Source: Aequorivita xiaoshiensis
GTDB lineage: Bacteria; Bacteroidota; Bacteroidia; Flavobacteriales; Flavobacteriaceae
NCBI RefSeq assembly: GCF_022008395.1
Contig: NZ_JAIRBB010000006.1
Coordinates: 62,001-126,000 of the forward strand
Reading direction: 5' to 3'
Length of the DNA stretch: 64,000 nucleotides
Shown: one piece after another, positions 29,036-37,104 of the stretch
Layout of the letters: every line of letters begins with the position of its first letter
Position numbering within the stretch: position 1 is the first letter of the stretch
Translations under genes and position numbers: made by a program
Notes under the pieces: model-generated
Database searches by the model: none
Told to the model about the DNA's origin: nothing
The model's input: the letters and a program-made list of their open reading frames with translations, nothing else

Positions 29036-29926
29036 ATGAAAAACGAACAAGAATTAAAAGATATCGTCAAAGAACGTTACACAAAAATCGCAGAACAAGG
29101 CAAATCTGAAAATGCAGCTTCTTGCTGTGGCGCAACCACTCCATCAAATAAGGTTTACAACATTATGATGGACGACTACTCCGAAACTAAAGGGTATTCT
29201 GAAGATGCTGATCTAGGTTTAGGCTGTGGTCTTCCTACAGAGTTTGCACACATTAAAAAAGGTGATACTGTAATCGATTTAGGCTCTGGTGCAGGTAATG
29301 ACTGTTTTGTTGCTAGACATGAAACAGGTGCAGAAGGAAAAGTTATCGGTATCGACTTCACTCCTATTATGATTCAAAAAGCACGTATAAACGCTGATAA
29401 ATTAGGCTATAACAACGTTGAGTTTAGAGAAGGCGATATAGACGCAATGCCAGTTGGTGACGACACGGCAGATGTAATTGTAAGTAATTGTGTATTAAAC
29501 CTTGTTCCTAACAAGCAAAAAGTTATTGGTGAAATCTACAGAGTTTTAAAGCCAGGAGGACATTTCAGTATTTCTGATGTTGTATTAGTTGGCAATCTCC
29601 CTGATGCCTTAAAAGAAGACGCCGAAATGTATGCAGGATGCGTGGCTGGAGCAATTCAGAAACAAGAATACCTACAATTTATTCAAGATGCAGGATTTGT
29701 AAATATTCAAATTCAAAAGGAAAAACCAATTGTTATTCCTGATGATATTCTTGAAAAATATCTTTCAACTGAAGAGGTAAATGCTTTTAATAATTCGGAT
29801 ACAGGAATATTTAGTATTACTGTTTATGCGGAAAAAGAAGGTGAAAAATCAAATAAACCTAAATTAAATCTAGCTGACATTCAAGACAACACTTCTTGCT
29901 GCGGTCCAGCTTCAAGCTGCTGCTAG
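29036..29926 (+). CDS. arsM: Arsenite methyltransferase
   Basis: ArsM transfers methyl groups from S-adenosylmethionine to arsenite. The 296-residue protein has the SAM motif DLGSGAGND at 81-89. The catalytic cysteines of the family are seen as Cys64 (GLGCGLP), Cys152 (SNCVLNL) and Cys202 (AGCVAGA); an N-terminal Cys pair is at 30-31 (ASCCGA). The C-terminus carries two more Cys pairs (TSCCGPASSCC). It is paired with arsR, but no arsenite efflux pump (arsB or acr3) or arsenate reductase is in the window. Confidence 0.93.
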   Translation: MKNEQELKDIVKERYTKIAEQGKSENAASCCGATTPSNKVYNIMMDDYSETKGYSEDADLGLGCGLPTEFAHIKKGDTVIDLGSGAGNDCFVARHETGAEGKVIGIDFTPIMIQKARINADKLGYNNVEFREGDIDAMPVGDDTADVIVSNCVLNLVPNKQKVIGEIYRVLKPGGHFSISDVVLVGNLPDALKEDAEMYAGCVAGAIQKQEYLQFIQDAGFVNIQIQKEKPIVIPDDILEKYLSTEEVNAFNNSDTGIFSITVYAEKEGEKSNKPKLNLADIQDNTSCCGPASSCC

Positions 29927-29953
29927 TAACTAGTGATAATTCATTAAAAAAAT

Positions 29954-29980
29954 GCCCCTTTTCAAACTTCGGAAAGGGGC
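29954..29980 (+). terminator. Terminator of arsR-arsM
   Basis: The stem GCCCCTTTTC / GAAAGGGGC with an 8-base loop is followed by GTTTTAATTTT. It lies 27 bases after arsM. Confidence 0.88.
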
Positions 29981-30112
29981 GTTTTAATTTTATCTTTAAC
30001 CGAAATTAACTTAGCCCGTTTTAAGCAAATACTAATTCTTAGTTAAAAGAATTAAAGTCTAGAAAGCCTTTCTAACTTTAGCATTAAATTCGATACCTAA
30101 TCGTATCTATTA

Positions 30113-30901
30113 ATGTCAGGGATTTTCAAAATTCATCACGCTACAAAAACTAAAACCATTTTTAGATGTTTAACGTTATTATTAGGGATCCTTTTTAGCA
30201 GTAGTTTATATTCTCAAAGGCAACAATTAGAAGGAAGTATTAATGCAGTTGATGATATTGATGTTGAAGGTGTCAATATTTTTAATATTTCTACAAATAA
30301 AGGAACCGTTACCGATGCAAATGGGAAGTTTCTAATTTCAGTAAGAGAAAAAGATACACTTTCTGTTTCGGCTATTCATATTCAAACAACTACCTTGATT
30401 ATTGGTGCGGAACAAATGACTAATAAGAAAATCATAATTCATCTTAATGAAAAGATGAACGAATTAGGCACCGTAACTTTAAGGAAACCCCTTACTGGAT
30501 ACATAGGTTCTGACGCTAAAATAATTCCAATACACGAAATAATAACCGCAACTAGCATGGGACTTCCAAATGCCGATAGACCTAAACTTACTAAAACACA
30601 AAGGCAATTGTACGCAGCAAACTCTGGTCCTGTAGATGCGCTTGTAAATATGATTTCCGGAAGGACTAAAATGCTAAAAAAACATTTAGAGTTCGATAAA
30701 ACCTCAGCATTAACCCTAACACTCCTTGATAAATTTCCAGAAACCTATTTTACAGACGAATTAAAGATTGAAAAACTGAAAATCTATTCTTTTATTTTCT
30801 TCTGCGAGGCTGATCCAGACTATCAAACAACATTGAAAAAAAGCACTATCGAGATTACTGACTTTTTGAAACGAAAGAGCAGCGAGTTTAAAAACCAATA
30901 A
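30113..30901 (+). CDS. Secreted protein with carboxypeptidase-regulatory-like domain
   Basis: The 262-residue protein has a signal sequence (hydrophobic segment about 18-34, cleavage near SLYSQ). Residues 36-120 form a carboxypeptidase D regulatory-like domain: LEGSINAVDDIDVEGVNIFN, TNKGTVTDANGKF, and IHLNEKMNELGTVTL. This is the domain found at the N-terminus of SusC-type receptors, but no plug or barrel follows. The C-terminal half (about 130-262) is helical, charged and of unknown function, with RPKLTKTQRQLYAANSG. This architecture is common in Flavobacteriaceae. It is followed by the PLP enzyme on the same strand. Confidence 0.75.
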   Translation: MSGIFKIHHATKTKTIFRCLTLLLGILFSSSLYSQRQQLEGSINAVDDIDVEGVNIFNISTNKGTVTDANGKFLISVREKDTLSVSAIHIQTTTLIIGAEQMTNKKIIIHLNEKMNELGTVTLRKPLTGYIGSDAKIIPIHEIITATSMGLPNADRPKLTKTQRQLYAANSGPVDALVNMISGRTKMLKKHLEFDKTSALTLTLLDKFPETYFTDELKIEKLKIYSFIFFCEADPDYQTTLKKSTIEITDFLKRKSSEFKNQ

Positions 30902-31081
30902 CCCCAAAAGCTAAATTTGTATTAAAAGGAATTTCAAAAATGTTTTACGGGTTTTCCTTTTTAACTTTGTTTCAGAATTAGAATATTGCTAAACAAATAA
31001 TAATTTGTAGCTAAAAAGTGCTAAAACAGTTTCAACCTAAACTTGATGGCCTTATACTACAGCTTATCTAAAATAAAATAT

Positions 31082-32923
31082 ATGAATAACGATAAACTTT
31101 TGAACTATATAGACACCATAATAAAAAATATGCCAGCCGACTGGTTAAATCTTACAACACATCGGCTAGATATTTATAATGAAGATTTAGCAAAAACACA
31201 GTTTTTAGAGCAATTTGAAAACTTATATGCCGCTAATAATGCTGATACCAAGGCACTTTCCGAATTACCTACGGCTTACGATTATATTAGATTAGGGCAT
31301 CCATTATCTTGTGTTTTAGAGTGGACAATTGCTAAACTCGATAACTTAAAACCTGAAAACGTTATAAGTTTTCAATCCAATACAATTCCTGTATTAGCTA
31401 TCCTACGAAAAAACCATTTCCAAAATAAGAACACTCAGATTATTTACACAGATGAGCTACCTGGAATTTTTAATACTGAAATTTTAAAAGAAGTTTATGG
31501 GTATAATTTCCAGGTAAAGAAAATAGAAAACGCAGATGATATTCCTGAATTTGATGGAAGTACTGTTTTGATTTCACACCAAACTAAAATTTCAAAAACC
31601 GAGCTTAATTCAAATGTTGACTTCTATATCAATCTATACGGACATCTAGGAAGTATATTAATAGTGAATGGGGAAAAGAATGAAAATTATATTTCGGAAA
31701 TACAGCACGTTAGAAGAAGAGAGACTGTAGCTATGACGCCAAATAATTGCTTGATAGCTTTGAAAGCAATTATTGAAAATTCTAAAATTGAAACTATAGA
31801 TATCAGTCAAACTGATAAGGAAAAAGTATTAGATTCGATTAAAGAAATTACCGGTACAACATCAAAACCCTTAGTTGCAACTAGTGGCTTATCTATTCAA
31901 TATGCCATAATGATGGGGCTTGTTCACGATGCTCTTGAAAACCACAAAGGGAAAGACATCAGGTTTATTGTCCCACCAAACTGTTATGGAGGAACAAACG
32001 ACCAAGCAAGACGAGTTGCTGCTTGTATCGAAAATGTTGAGATTGAAGATCTATTAGTTGATGGAGATAATGATATGGTTCAGAGTATCGACACGGTTTT
32101 GGCTAAAATTGCTAAAGAAGATGCTGTTCCGTATATCATTGCTGAAATCCCTACTAACCCTAGAGTTGAAGTCCCAAACCTTCAAAAACTAAAAGAGGTT
32201 TTAAGTAAGGAAAGAAAAACCTCATCGGGAGAAACTGCTATCGATCCTGTTTTTATATTAGACCAAACTTTTTGCCCGAACGTTCACTTTTTAGGAGAAG
32301 GTGAAATGCTTTCAACAGTAAGAACAATTTCCTTTGCTAGTGGTTCAAAATTTCCAAGTGGTGGACTATGTACAGCAGGATATTGCGCAGGAAATGACAA
32401 AACCGCAGCCCTGATGAAGAAGATTGAAGAACATTTAAGCTTATGTGATAACGAAGCCACGCAACTTCAATATGAAATACTCGCAAAACAATTGCCATCT
32501 ATGAATCAACGAATTCACGATGCGTACGAAAACACACGCGAATTTGTAAACTTTATTCAAGAAGCACTACCTGATGCAAAAATTAATTTTGTTTCAGAAG
32601 AATTAGCTGAGCAAGGTTTTACTCCTTCTGTTTTCTCATTGGATTTACCTACAAAAGGAAATTCTGCTGAAGAAAAAGAAGCTTATAAACGAGCTTTAAA
32701 TCATAAACTCATCAATTTAATGATTACTGAAATTCCAAACGAGAGTAAATATTGCGTGAGTTATGGGCAATTAAAAGGGTGTTACTGGACTATTCCTGCA
32801 ACATCCACTCAAGGAACAACTAAAGAAGGTGATAAGGACTATATCGCTCGTGTTGCCCTTTCTCCAGATTTAAACTTGGATTTGCATAAAAAGGTGTTTT
32901 TAAAATTTGTAGATAGCATGTAA
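31082..32923 (+). CDS. Cys/Met-metabolism-type PLP enzyme with extra N-terminal half
   Basis: The C-terminal part (about 255-613) has the cystathionine gamma-synthase-family pattern: ATSGLSIQYAIMMGL, PPNCYGGTNDQARR, IAEIPTNPRVEVPNL, DQTFCPNVHF, and the PLP lysine Lys423 in SFASGSKFPSGG. The N-terminal 240 residues contain a second, weaker copy of the start of this fold (YDYIRLGHPLSCVLEW, like Y-SR-GNPT-LE, then VISFQSNTIPVLAIL). The total of 613 residues is much longer than the family's usual 380-430. Substrate is unknown; gamma- or beta-elimination on a sulfur amino acid is a guess. A frame start at 31043 adds 13 residues; MNNDKLLNY at 31082 looks more natural. Confidence 0.8.
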   Translation: MNNDKLLNYIDTIIKNMPADWLNLTTHRLDIYNEDLAKTQFLEQFENLYAANNADTKALSELPTAYDYIRLGHPLSCVLEWTIAKLDNLKPENVISFQSNTIPVLAILRKNHFQNKNTQIIYTDELPGIFNTEILKEVYGYNFQVKKIENADDIPEFDGSTVLISHQTKISKTELNSNVDFYINLYGHLGSILIVNGEKNENYISEIQHVRRRETVAMTPNNCLIALKAIIENSKIETIDISQTDKEKVLDSIKEITGTTSKPLVATSGLSIQYAIMMGLVHDALENHKGKDIRFIVPPNCYGGTNDQARRVAACIENVEIEDLLVDGDNDMVQSIDTVLAKIAKEDAVPYIIAEIPTNPRVEVPNLQKLKEVLSKERKTSSGETAIDPVFILDQTFCPNVHFLGEGEMLSTVRTISFASGSKFPSGGLCTAGYCAGNDKTAALMKKIEEHLSLCDNEATQLQYEILAKQLPSMNQRIHDAYENTREFVNFIQEALPDAKINFVSEELAEQGFTPSVFSLDLPTKGNSAEEKEAYKRALNHKLINLMITEIPNESKYCVSYGQLKGCYWTIPATSTQGTTKEGDKDYIARVALSPDLNLDLHKKVFLKFVDSM

Positions 32924-32944
32924 GTTTAAAAATATCGAATTGAT

Positions 32945-32978
32945 AAAAGGCACGTTTACTTTGGTATGCGTGCTTTTT
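32945..32978 (+). terminator. Terminator of the PLP enzyme gene
   Basis: AAAAGGCACG pairs with CGTGCTTTTT around a 14-base loop; it lies 22 bases after the stop codon. Confidence 0.8.
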
Positions 32979-32996
32979 TATTTTGGAAAAGACAGA

Positions 32997-33467
32997 TTAA
33001 ACTACTTTAAAGCTAAATCTATTTTGAAGGATGTAACTGTATGCAACGGCGATAAACACAGTGAGTATTTTTGATGGCGTAGGATAAAAACCTAGCAAAT
33101 CAACAAATAACTTCATACAGATATAACTAAGCACCAGCGCTCCCATGGCAACTAAGAAATACCTAAAAAACTGAATTTTCCAAGGTAAATTAGACTTCTC
33201 GAAAGTGATGAATTTCTGAAGTAAAAACCCAGTCACGAATGTTATAGGAAACACAAAAAATAAAGATGCAATATGCGGACTCAGCACAACAAAAAACAAA
33301 TCGACATTTTGTTTTGCTACTATGAAATTGTAAAAAATAAAATATAGCACTGTATCAAACACCAAATTCCCTCCTCCACAAACCGCATATCGATATGTTT
33401 TTAAAGGAAGAAAACGCCGAAACAAAAAGTAAAAGGCGTCGATAAATTTGATAATGCTTTCTTTCAT
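32997..33467 (-). CDS. GtrA family membrane protein
   Basis: The 156-residue protein has four hydrophobic segments and matches the GtrA/DPMS-like family (RYAVCGGGNLVFDTVLYFIFY at the start, VAYSYILQNRFSFK at the end). Members help to flip or handle lipid-linked sugars for cell surface glycans. No glycosyltransferase is adjacent. It converges with the PLP enzyme gene and lies downstream of the helicase terminator. Confidence 0.88.
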   Translation of the reverse strand: MKESIIKFIDAFYFLFRRFLPLKTYRYAVCGGGNLVFDTVLYFIFYNFIVAKQNVDLFFVVLSPHIASLFFVFPITFVTGFLLQKFITFEKSNLPWKIQFFRYFLVAMGALVLSYICMKLFVDLLGFYPTPSKILTVFIAVAYSYILQNRFSFKVV

Positions 33468-33524
33468 TGCAATTAGGGCGCAAAGTTAAGATAAGAAAGC
33501 GGAAGTAACGAATTAGATTATAAC

Positions 33525-33556
33525 GAAAAAGGAAGCTAAAGTTAGCTTCCTTTTTC
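33525..33556 (-). terminator. Terminator of the DEAD-box helicase gene
   Basis: A 15-base perfect stem (GAAAAAGGAAGCTAA and its complement) with a 2-base minimal loop (in practice a 4-base loop) lies 9 bases after the helicase stop on the minus strand. Confidence 0.9.
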
Positions 33557-33564
33557 AGCTTATT

Positions 33565-34833
33565 TTAACGTCTTTTACTCGACCTGGTGCTCTTTCCTTT
33601 TGAAGAACCCTTACCTCTACTAGCATTTCGTCCGCGACTATGATGAGCCGCTTTTTGTCTTTTCTTTTCCGCTTGGGCTTTTTTAACATCGGCCATAGTC
33701 TCGGTAGGTTCAAAATCTGGAAGCGTTTTTGCTTGTAAGCGCTCTCCTATCAATTTTTCAATATCTTTTAAATACCCAACCTCATCAAGACTAACCAATG
33801 ATAGCGCTTCTCCACTTGCCCCTGCTCTCCCTGTTCTTCCAATACGGTGAACATAATCTTCAGAAACATTTGGTAATTCATAGTTGATTACATGTGGAAG
33901 CAATGGAATATCTAGGCCACGAGCTGCAATATCGGTAGCAACCAACACCCGAACCCTTCCTTCCTTAAATCCTGCAAGGGCTCTAGTTCTAGCTCCCTGG
34001 CTTTTATTTCCGTGAATAGCAGCTGAAGTAATTTTTGCTTTTGCAAGTTTTTCACTTAAACGATTAGCACCGTGCTTAGTTCTTGTAAAAACTAAAACCT
34101 GTTGCCAATTTCCTTCCGAAATAAGTTTTATAATTAAATCAGTCTTAAGATTTTTATCAACTCTGTAAACTGTTTGATCTATTTTCTCTACGGTAGTATT
34201 CTCTGGAGTTGCTTCCACCAAAACAGGCTGATGAAGAAATTCATTTGCCAATTTTTTTATTTCCTTTGAAAAAGTTGCAGAGAATAAAAGATTCTGCCTT
34301 TTAGAAGGAAGTAGTGCAAGGATTTTTTTGATATCACGAGCAAAGCCCATGTCTAACATTCTATCCGCTTCGTCCAAACCTAAGATTTCAACCTTAGAAA
34401 GTGAAACCGCACGTTGACTATGAAGATCTAATAGTCGTCCCGGTGTTGCCACCAAAACATCTACACCATTACGAAGTGCATTAATTTGTGGATTAGCTCC
34501 TACTCCACCAAAAATAACAGTTGATCGTAGGGCTGTAAATTCGCTGTAATCCTTAAATTCTTGCTGTACCTGAGCAGCTAACTCACGAGTTGGAGTAAGT
34601 ATAAGCGCACGAACTGGTCGTTTGTGCAAAATTGGTTGATTTTGTAAAATTTGTAATAATGGCAATGCAAAACCAGCAGTTTTACCGCTACCTGTTTGTG
34701 CTGAAGCCAATACATCTTTTCGTTCCAAAATTAAAGGAATTGCTTTTTGTTGAATAGCCGAAGGCGTTTCATATCCTTTTTTGCTGATTGCTTTTAGCAG
34801 GGCATCGGATAGCCCCAGTGATTTAAATGTCAT
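33565..34833 (-). CDS. DEAD-box RNA helicase, RhlE-like
   Basis: The 422-residue protein shows all core motifs in order: Q motif ([14 protein letters not shown]), [45 protein letters not shown], and the second-domain motifs [12 protein letters not shown] and [13 protein letters not shown] basic tail of about 40 residues (Arg, Lys, Gly, Ser) follows, which usually binds RNA. The order and short domain suggest the RhlE group, with a likely role in ribosome assembly or mRNA turnover. An unusually structured leader of about 100 bases precedes it (34851-34903). Confidence 0.93.
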   Translation of the reverse strand: MTFKSLGLSDALLKAISKKGYETPSAIQQKAIPLILERKDVLASAQTGSGKTAGFALPLLQILQNQPILHKRPVRALILTPTRELAAQVQQEFKDYSEFTALRSTVIFGGVGANPQINALRNGVDVLVATPGRLLDLHSQRAVSLSKVEILGLDEADRMLDMGFARDIKKILALLPSKRQNLLFSATFSKEIKKLANEFLHQPVLVEATPENTTVEKIDQTVYRVDKNLKTDLIIKLISEGNWQQVLVFTRTKHGANRLSEKLAKAKITSAAIHGNKSQGARTRALAGFKEGRVRVLVATDIAARGLDIPLLPHVINYELPNVSEDYVHRIGRTGRAGASGEALSLVSLDEVGYLKDIEKLIGERLQAKTLPDFEPTETMADVKKAQAEKKRQKAAHHSRGRNASRGKGSSKGKSTRSSKRR

Positions 34834-34850
34834 AAATTTATTTAAATTGT

Positions 34851-34903
34851 AAGACCGCTGCGCTTGGAGATAATATATCGCGGCGCTTTTAGAATGTGGT
34901 CTT
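34851..34903 (-). promoter_or_regulatory. Structured 5' leader of the helicase gene
   Basis: On the minus strand the leader holds the closing arms AAGACC and GGTCTT (34898-34903 and 34851-34856), with GC-rich inner elements GCGCCGC and GCGCAGCG in otherwise AT-rich DNA. A -7-like TATCTTCG box (34946-34953) lies upstream, giving a leader of about 105 bases. A regulatory RNA element, for example cold-responsive, is possible but not shown. Confidence 0.4.
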
Positions 34904-35077
34904 TTTAAGAACCATTAAAACTAAGAAGACGGTTTTAATATGTGGCGAAGATACGTCTTATTTTCTCTGCGGGAGTTTTTCAAAGCTGTTATCTCGCTTC
35001 TTAGGGTCTTATTGTGATACTATTTACAATTAGGCCTTATAAATCCTAACCTCATAAAAGTTCAAGACGAGAACTAA

Positions 35078-35755
35078 TTATGGTAAATATTGAATGCGCT
35101 CCATGACTTGTTCTACCATTAAATCGCATTTCTTATTTCCAAATTCGTAAATAGAAGAATCGAGTGTTGATTTATAAAGCTCATCTCTCAACATATTCTT
35201 AGCCCGATGCAATCGTACCTTTACATTACTTTCAGACAATTTTAAACAGTCGGCAATTTCAGCATTAGACAATCCTTCCATCTGATGAAGAACAAAAACA
35301 ATTCTATATTTTTCTGACAGTAAATCGACAGCTTGTTCAACTAAAACACGTGTTTCGGTTTTTATGGCTTGTTTTTCTGGATTCATTGTATTAGTATCTG
35401 GCAAGTAAATTATATTTTCAAGACTTTCTGTTGAACCATAATTGGTAGATTGGCGTTTTTGTTTTCGAATAAACTGTAATGCCTCATTTATTCCTATTCG
35501 AGTTAACCAAGTTGAAAAGGAAGATTCACTTCTAAATTGATTCAATTTAAGATAAGCTTTTACGTAAGCTTCTTGCATTATATCGCGAGTGTCAGCTTCG
35601 GAATTAACATAACTTCTTATTACTCTAAAAAAACGTTGATTGTAACGTCTCAATAGAATTTCATATAATTCCTTTTCACCTGCTAACACCCGATTTACAA
35701 TCTGAGTATCGGAAAGTTTAGTTAATGCGAATCTGTCTGTTTGAGTTGAGTTCAT
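35078..35755 (-). CDS. ECF-type RNA polymerase sigma factor
   Basis: The 225-residue protein has sigma-70 region 2 (ELYEILLRRYNQRFFRVIRSYV, then DIMQEAYVKAYLKLNQF, then FSTWLTRIGINEAL) and region 4 (LSEKYRIVFVLHQMEGLSNAEIADCLKLSESNVKVRLHRA in parts). The C-terminal extension of about 40 residues contains FGNKKCDLMVEQVMERI. No anti-sigma factor is adjacent, so control may be transcriptional or through the C-terminal extension. It diverges from the small membrane protein gene at 35859, with an inverted repeat between them (35794-35810). Confidence 0.92.
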   Translation of the reverse strand: MNSTQTDRFALTKLSDTQIVNRVLAGEKELYEILLRRYNQRFFRVIRSYVNSEADTRDIMQEAYVKAYLKLNQFRSESSFSTWLTRIGINEALQFIRKQKRQSTNYGSTESLENIIYLPDTNTMNPEKQAIKTETRVLVEQAVDLLSEKYRIVFVLHQMEGLSNAEIADCLKLSESNVKVRLHRAKNMLRDELYKSTLDSSIYEFGNKKCDLMVEQVMERIQYLP

Positions 35756-35793
35756 TGTTTCCTTTTCTTTTTAGATGCCGCAATTAATATAAA

Positions 35794-35810
35794 GTTACAA
35801 AATATGTAAC
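35794..35810. promoter_or_regulatory. Inverted repeat in divergent sigma/membrane-protein region
   Basis: GTTACA and TGTAAC form perfect 6-base arms around a 5-base AT spacer. It is 38 bases upstream of the sigma factor start and 48 bases upstream of the divergent gene, the place where an operator would lie. Confidence 0.4.
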
Positions 35811-35858
35811 CGCTAATGGTTTATTGCATCAAAACAATAGAACATAAATTTTAAAACC

Positions 35859-36242
35859 ATGGCAACAATAACAAACAACATTGAAATCAATAAGCTACAA
35901 ACCTTACTAAAATATACCTTTACGATAGTTCCAATTGTAGCCGGATTGGATAAATTTTCTAATATTCTAGTACAGTGGGATACCTATCTTGCGCCTTCTA
36001 CTTTAGATATAATCCCATTTAGCGGGGCAACATTTATGATGATTGTAGGTGTAATTGAGATATTTGCAGGAATTCTCGTATTTACTAAAACTCAGCTAGG
36101 AGCATATATCGTTTCTTTATGGCTTATACTTATAGGGTTAAGCTTACTGCTAACCTGGCATCATCCTGATGTGGCGGTTCGAGATATAGTAATGGCTATT
36201 TCTGCATTTATTTTGGCTAGATTGAGCACTTTTAAAAGCTAA
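35859..36242 (+). CDS. Small four-helix membrane protein (DoxX-like)
   Basis: The 127-residue protein has four hydrophobic segments: LLKYTFTIVPIVAGLDKF, FSGATFMMIVGVIEIFAGIL, LGAYIVSLWLILIGLSLLL and DIVMAISAFILARL. The pattern LKYTFTIVPIVAGLDKF...W..YL resembles DoxX-like proteins. The function is not known. Its divergence from an ECF sigma factor gene suggests it may belong to that regulon; this is inference. Confidence 0.75.
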   Translation: MATITNNIEINKLQTLLKYTFTIVPIVAGLDKFSNILVQWDTYLAPSTLDIIPFSGATFMMIVGVIEIFAGILVFTKTQLGAYIVSLWLILIGLSLLLTWHHPDVAVRDIVMAISAFILARLSTFKS

Positions 36243-36266
36243 AAAATAAATTCTCTAATTCAGAAG

Positions 36267-36307
36267 AAAACCCTTCTCTTTGTATTATTAAATATAGGAA
36301 GGGTTTT
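36267..36307 (+). terminator. Terminator of the DoxX-like gene
   Basis: AAAACCCTTC and GAAGGGTTTT pair as 10-base arms around a 21-base AT-rich loop, followed by Ts. It lies 25 bases after the stop. Confidence 0.8.
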
Positions 36308-36361
36308 TTGTATTTATTTAAAAAATCTATTCGTATACTTTTCATTTTCAAATATAGGTAA

Positions 36362-36850
36362 CGTTATGAAGATGCTATGGCCGATTACAATCGTTGCTAT
36401 GAGGGTGTAATAAAATAGGGCTGCTGCGCTATACCATGCCCCCCAATTGCAAATATTGGCCACATGTACATTTTGCAAGGAAAATATTCCGAGGCGTTGC
36501 CCTATAATTTAAGAGCGATAGAAATAATGATGCGAATAGACAGCACCATAAACCTTTGGGAAAACCATATGCATCTTTCAAACATTTATGGTGAATTGGG
36601 TGATTATAAAAACGCGCTTGAAAATCACGAGCTTTACGAACAAAACCGTACGGAGGATTAAAACACCATACTTGCTCGCAAGGATAACAAACTTCAGGTA
36701 AAATATGAAACTGTGCAGAAAGACATCGAAATTCTGAGCCAGCAGGAAAAAATTACACAACAACGAATAACACAATGGCTTTACATTGGCATTGCTGGGT
36801 TACTGCCTATAATTCTCTTCGGAATGGATTTTACACCAAAGACTATATAG
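36362..36850 (+). pseudogene. Remnant of a TPR sensor protein (histidine kinase or LuxR type)
   Basis: One frame carries recognisable sequence across two in-frame stops (36416 and 36659). It reads through TPR-like units (IGHMYILQGKYSEALPYNL, then LSNIYGELGDYKNALENH), a coiled-coil (NKLQVKYETVQKDIEILSQ) and a membrane helix (ITQWLYIGIAGLLPIILFG), then ends. This is the typical middle of flavobacterial TPR sensor proteins, whose kinase or DNA-binding end is missing here. There is no plausible start for a working gene. The piece 36464-36661 alone could pass as a 65-residue protein but is better read as part of this relic. From 36851 to 37042 I see only AT-rich sequence. Confidence 0.75.
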
Positions 36851-37042
36851 AACAAAAATCTATATTAAGCAATTGCCAACCGGTTCTTGGCTTGGTGTAA
36901 AAGTATTGGCTATTTCATAATTTATGATCGAGATTGAGTTGGAAGTATATAAACATCAATAAAACTGAACATAATCTAAACCCAAAACAAGATACTCAAA
37001 ACCCTAAATAACTGTTTTACTGATTATTAGCCTTGTAAAAAA

Positions 37043-37072
37043 TTGAAAATTGGGAAACATCTTATATCTTTA
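37043..37072 (+). promoter_or_regulatory. Promoter of comEC
   Basis: TTG (37043-37045), exactly 19 bases, then TATCTTTA (37065-37072) fits the Bacteroidota consensus with one mismatch at the end. The comEC ATG is 32 bases downstream. Confidence 0.7.
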
Positions 37073-37104
37073 TAAGAATTCATTTTTACTCAAAAGCCAA
37101 GCTT

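Noticed and set aside
26992-29926. Genomic island including nhaA, arsR and arsM
   Set aside because: No integrase, transposase, tRNA or flanking repeat is seen, and base composition looks like that of the neighbours.
36464-36661. Independent 65-residue TPR protein
   Set aside because: The same frame continues with family-like sequence on both sides of the in-frame stops, so it is part of a decayed larger gene.
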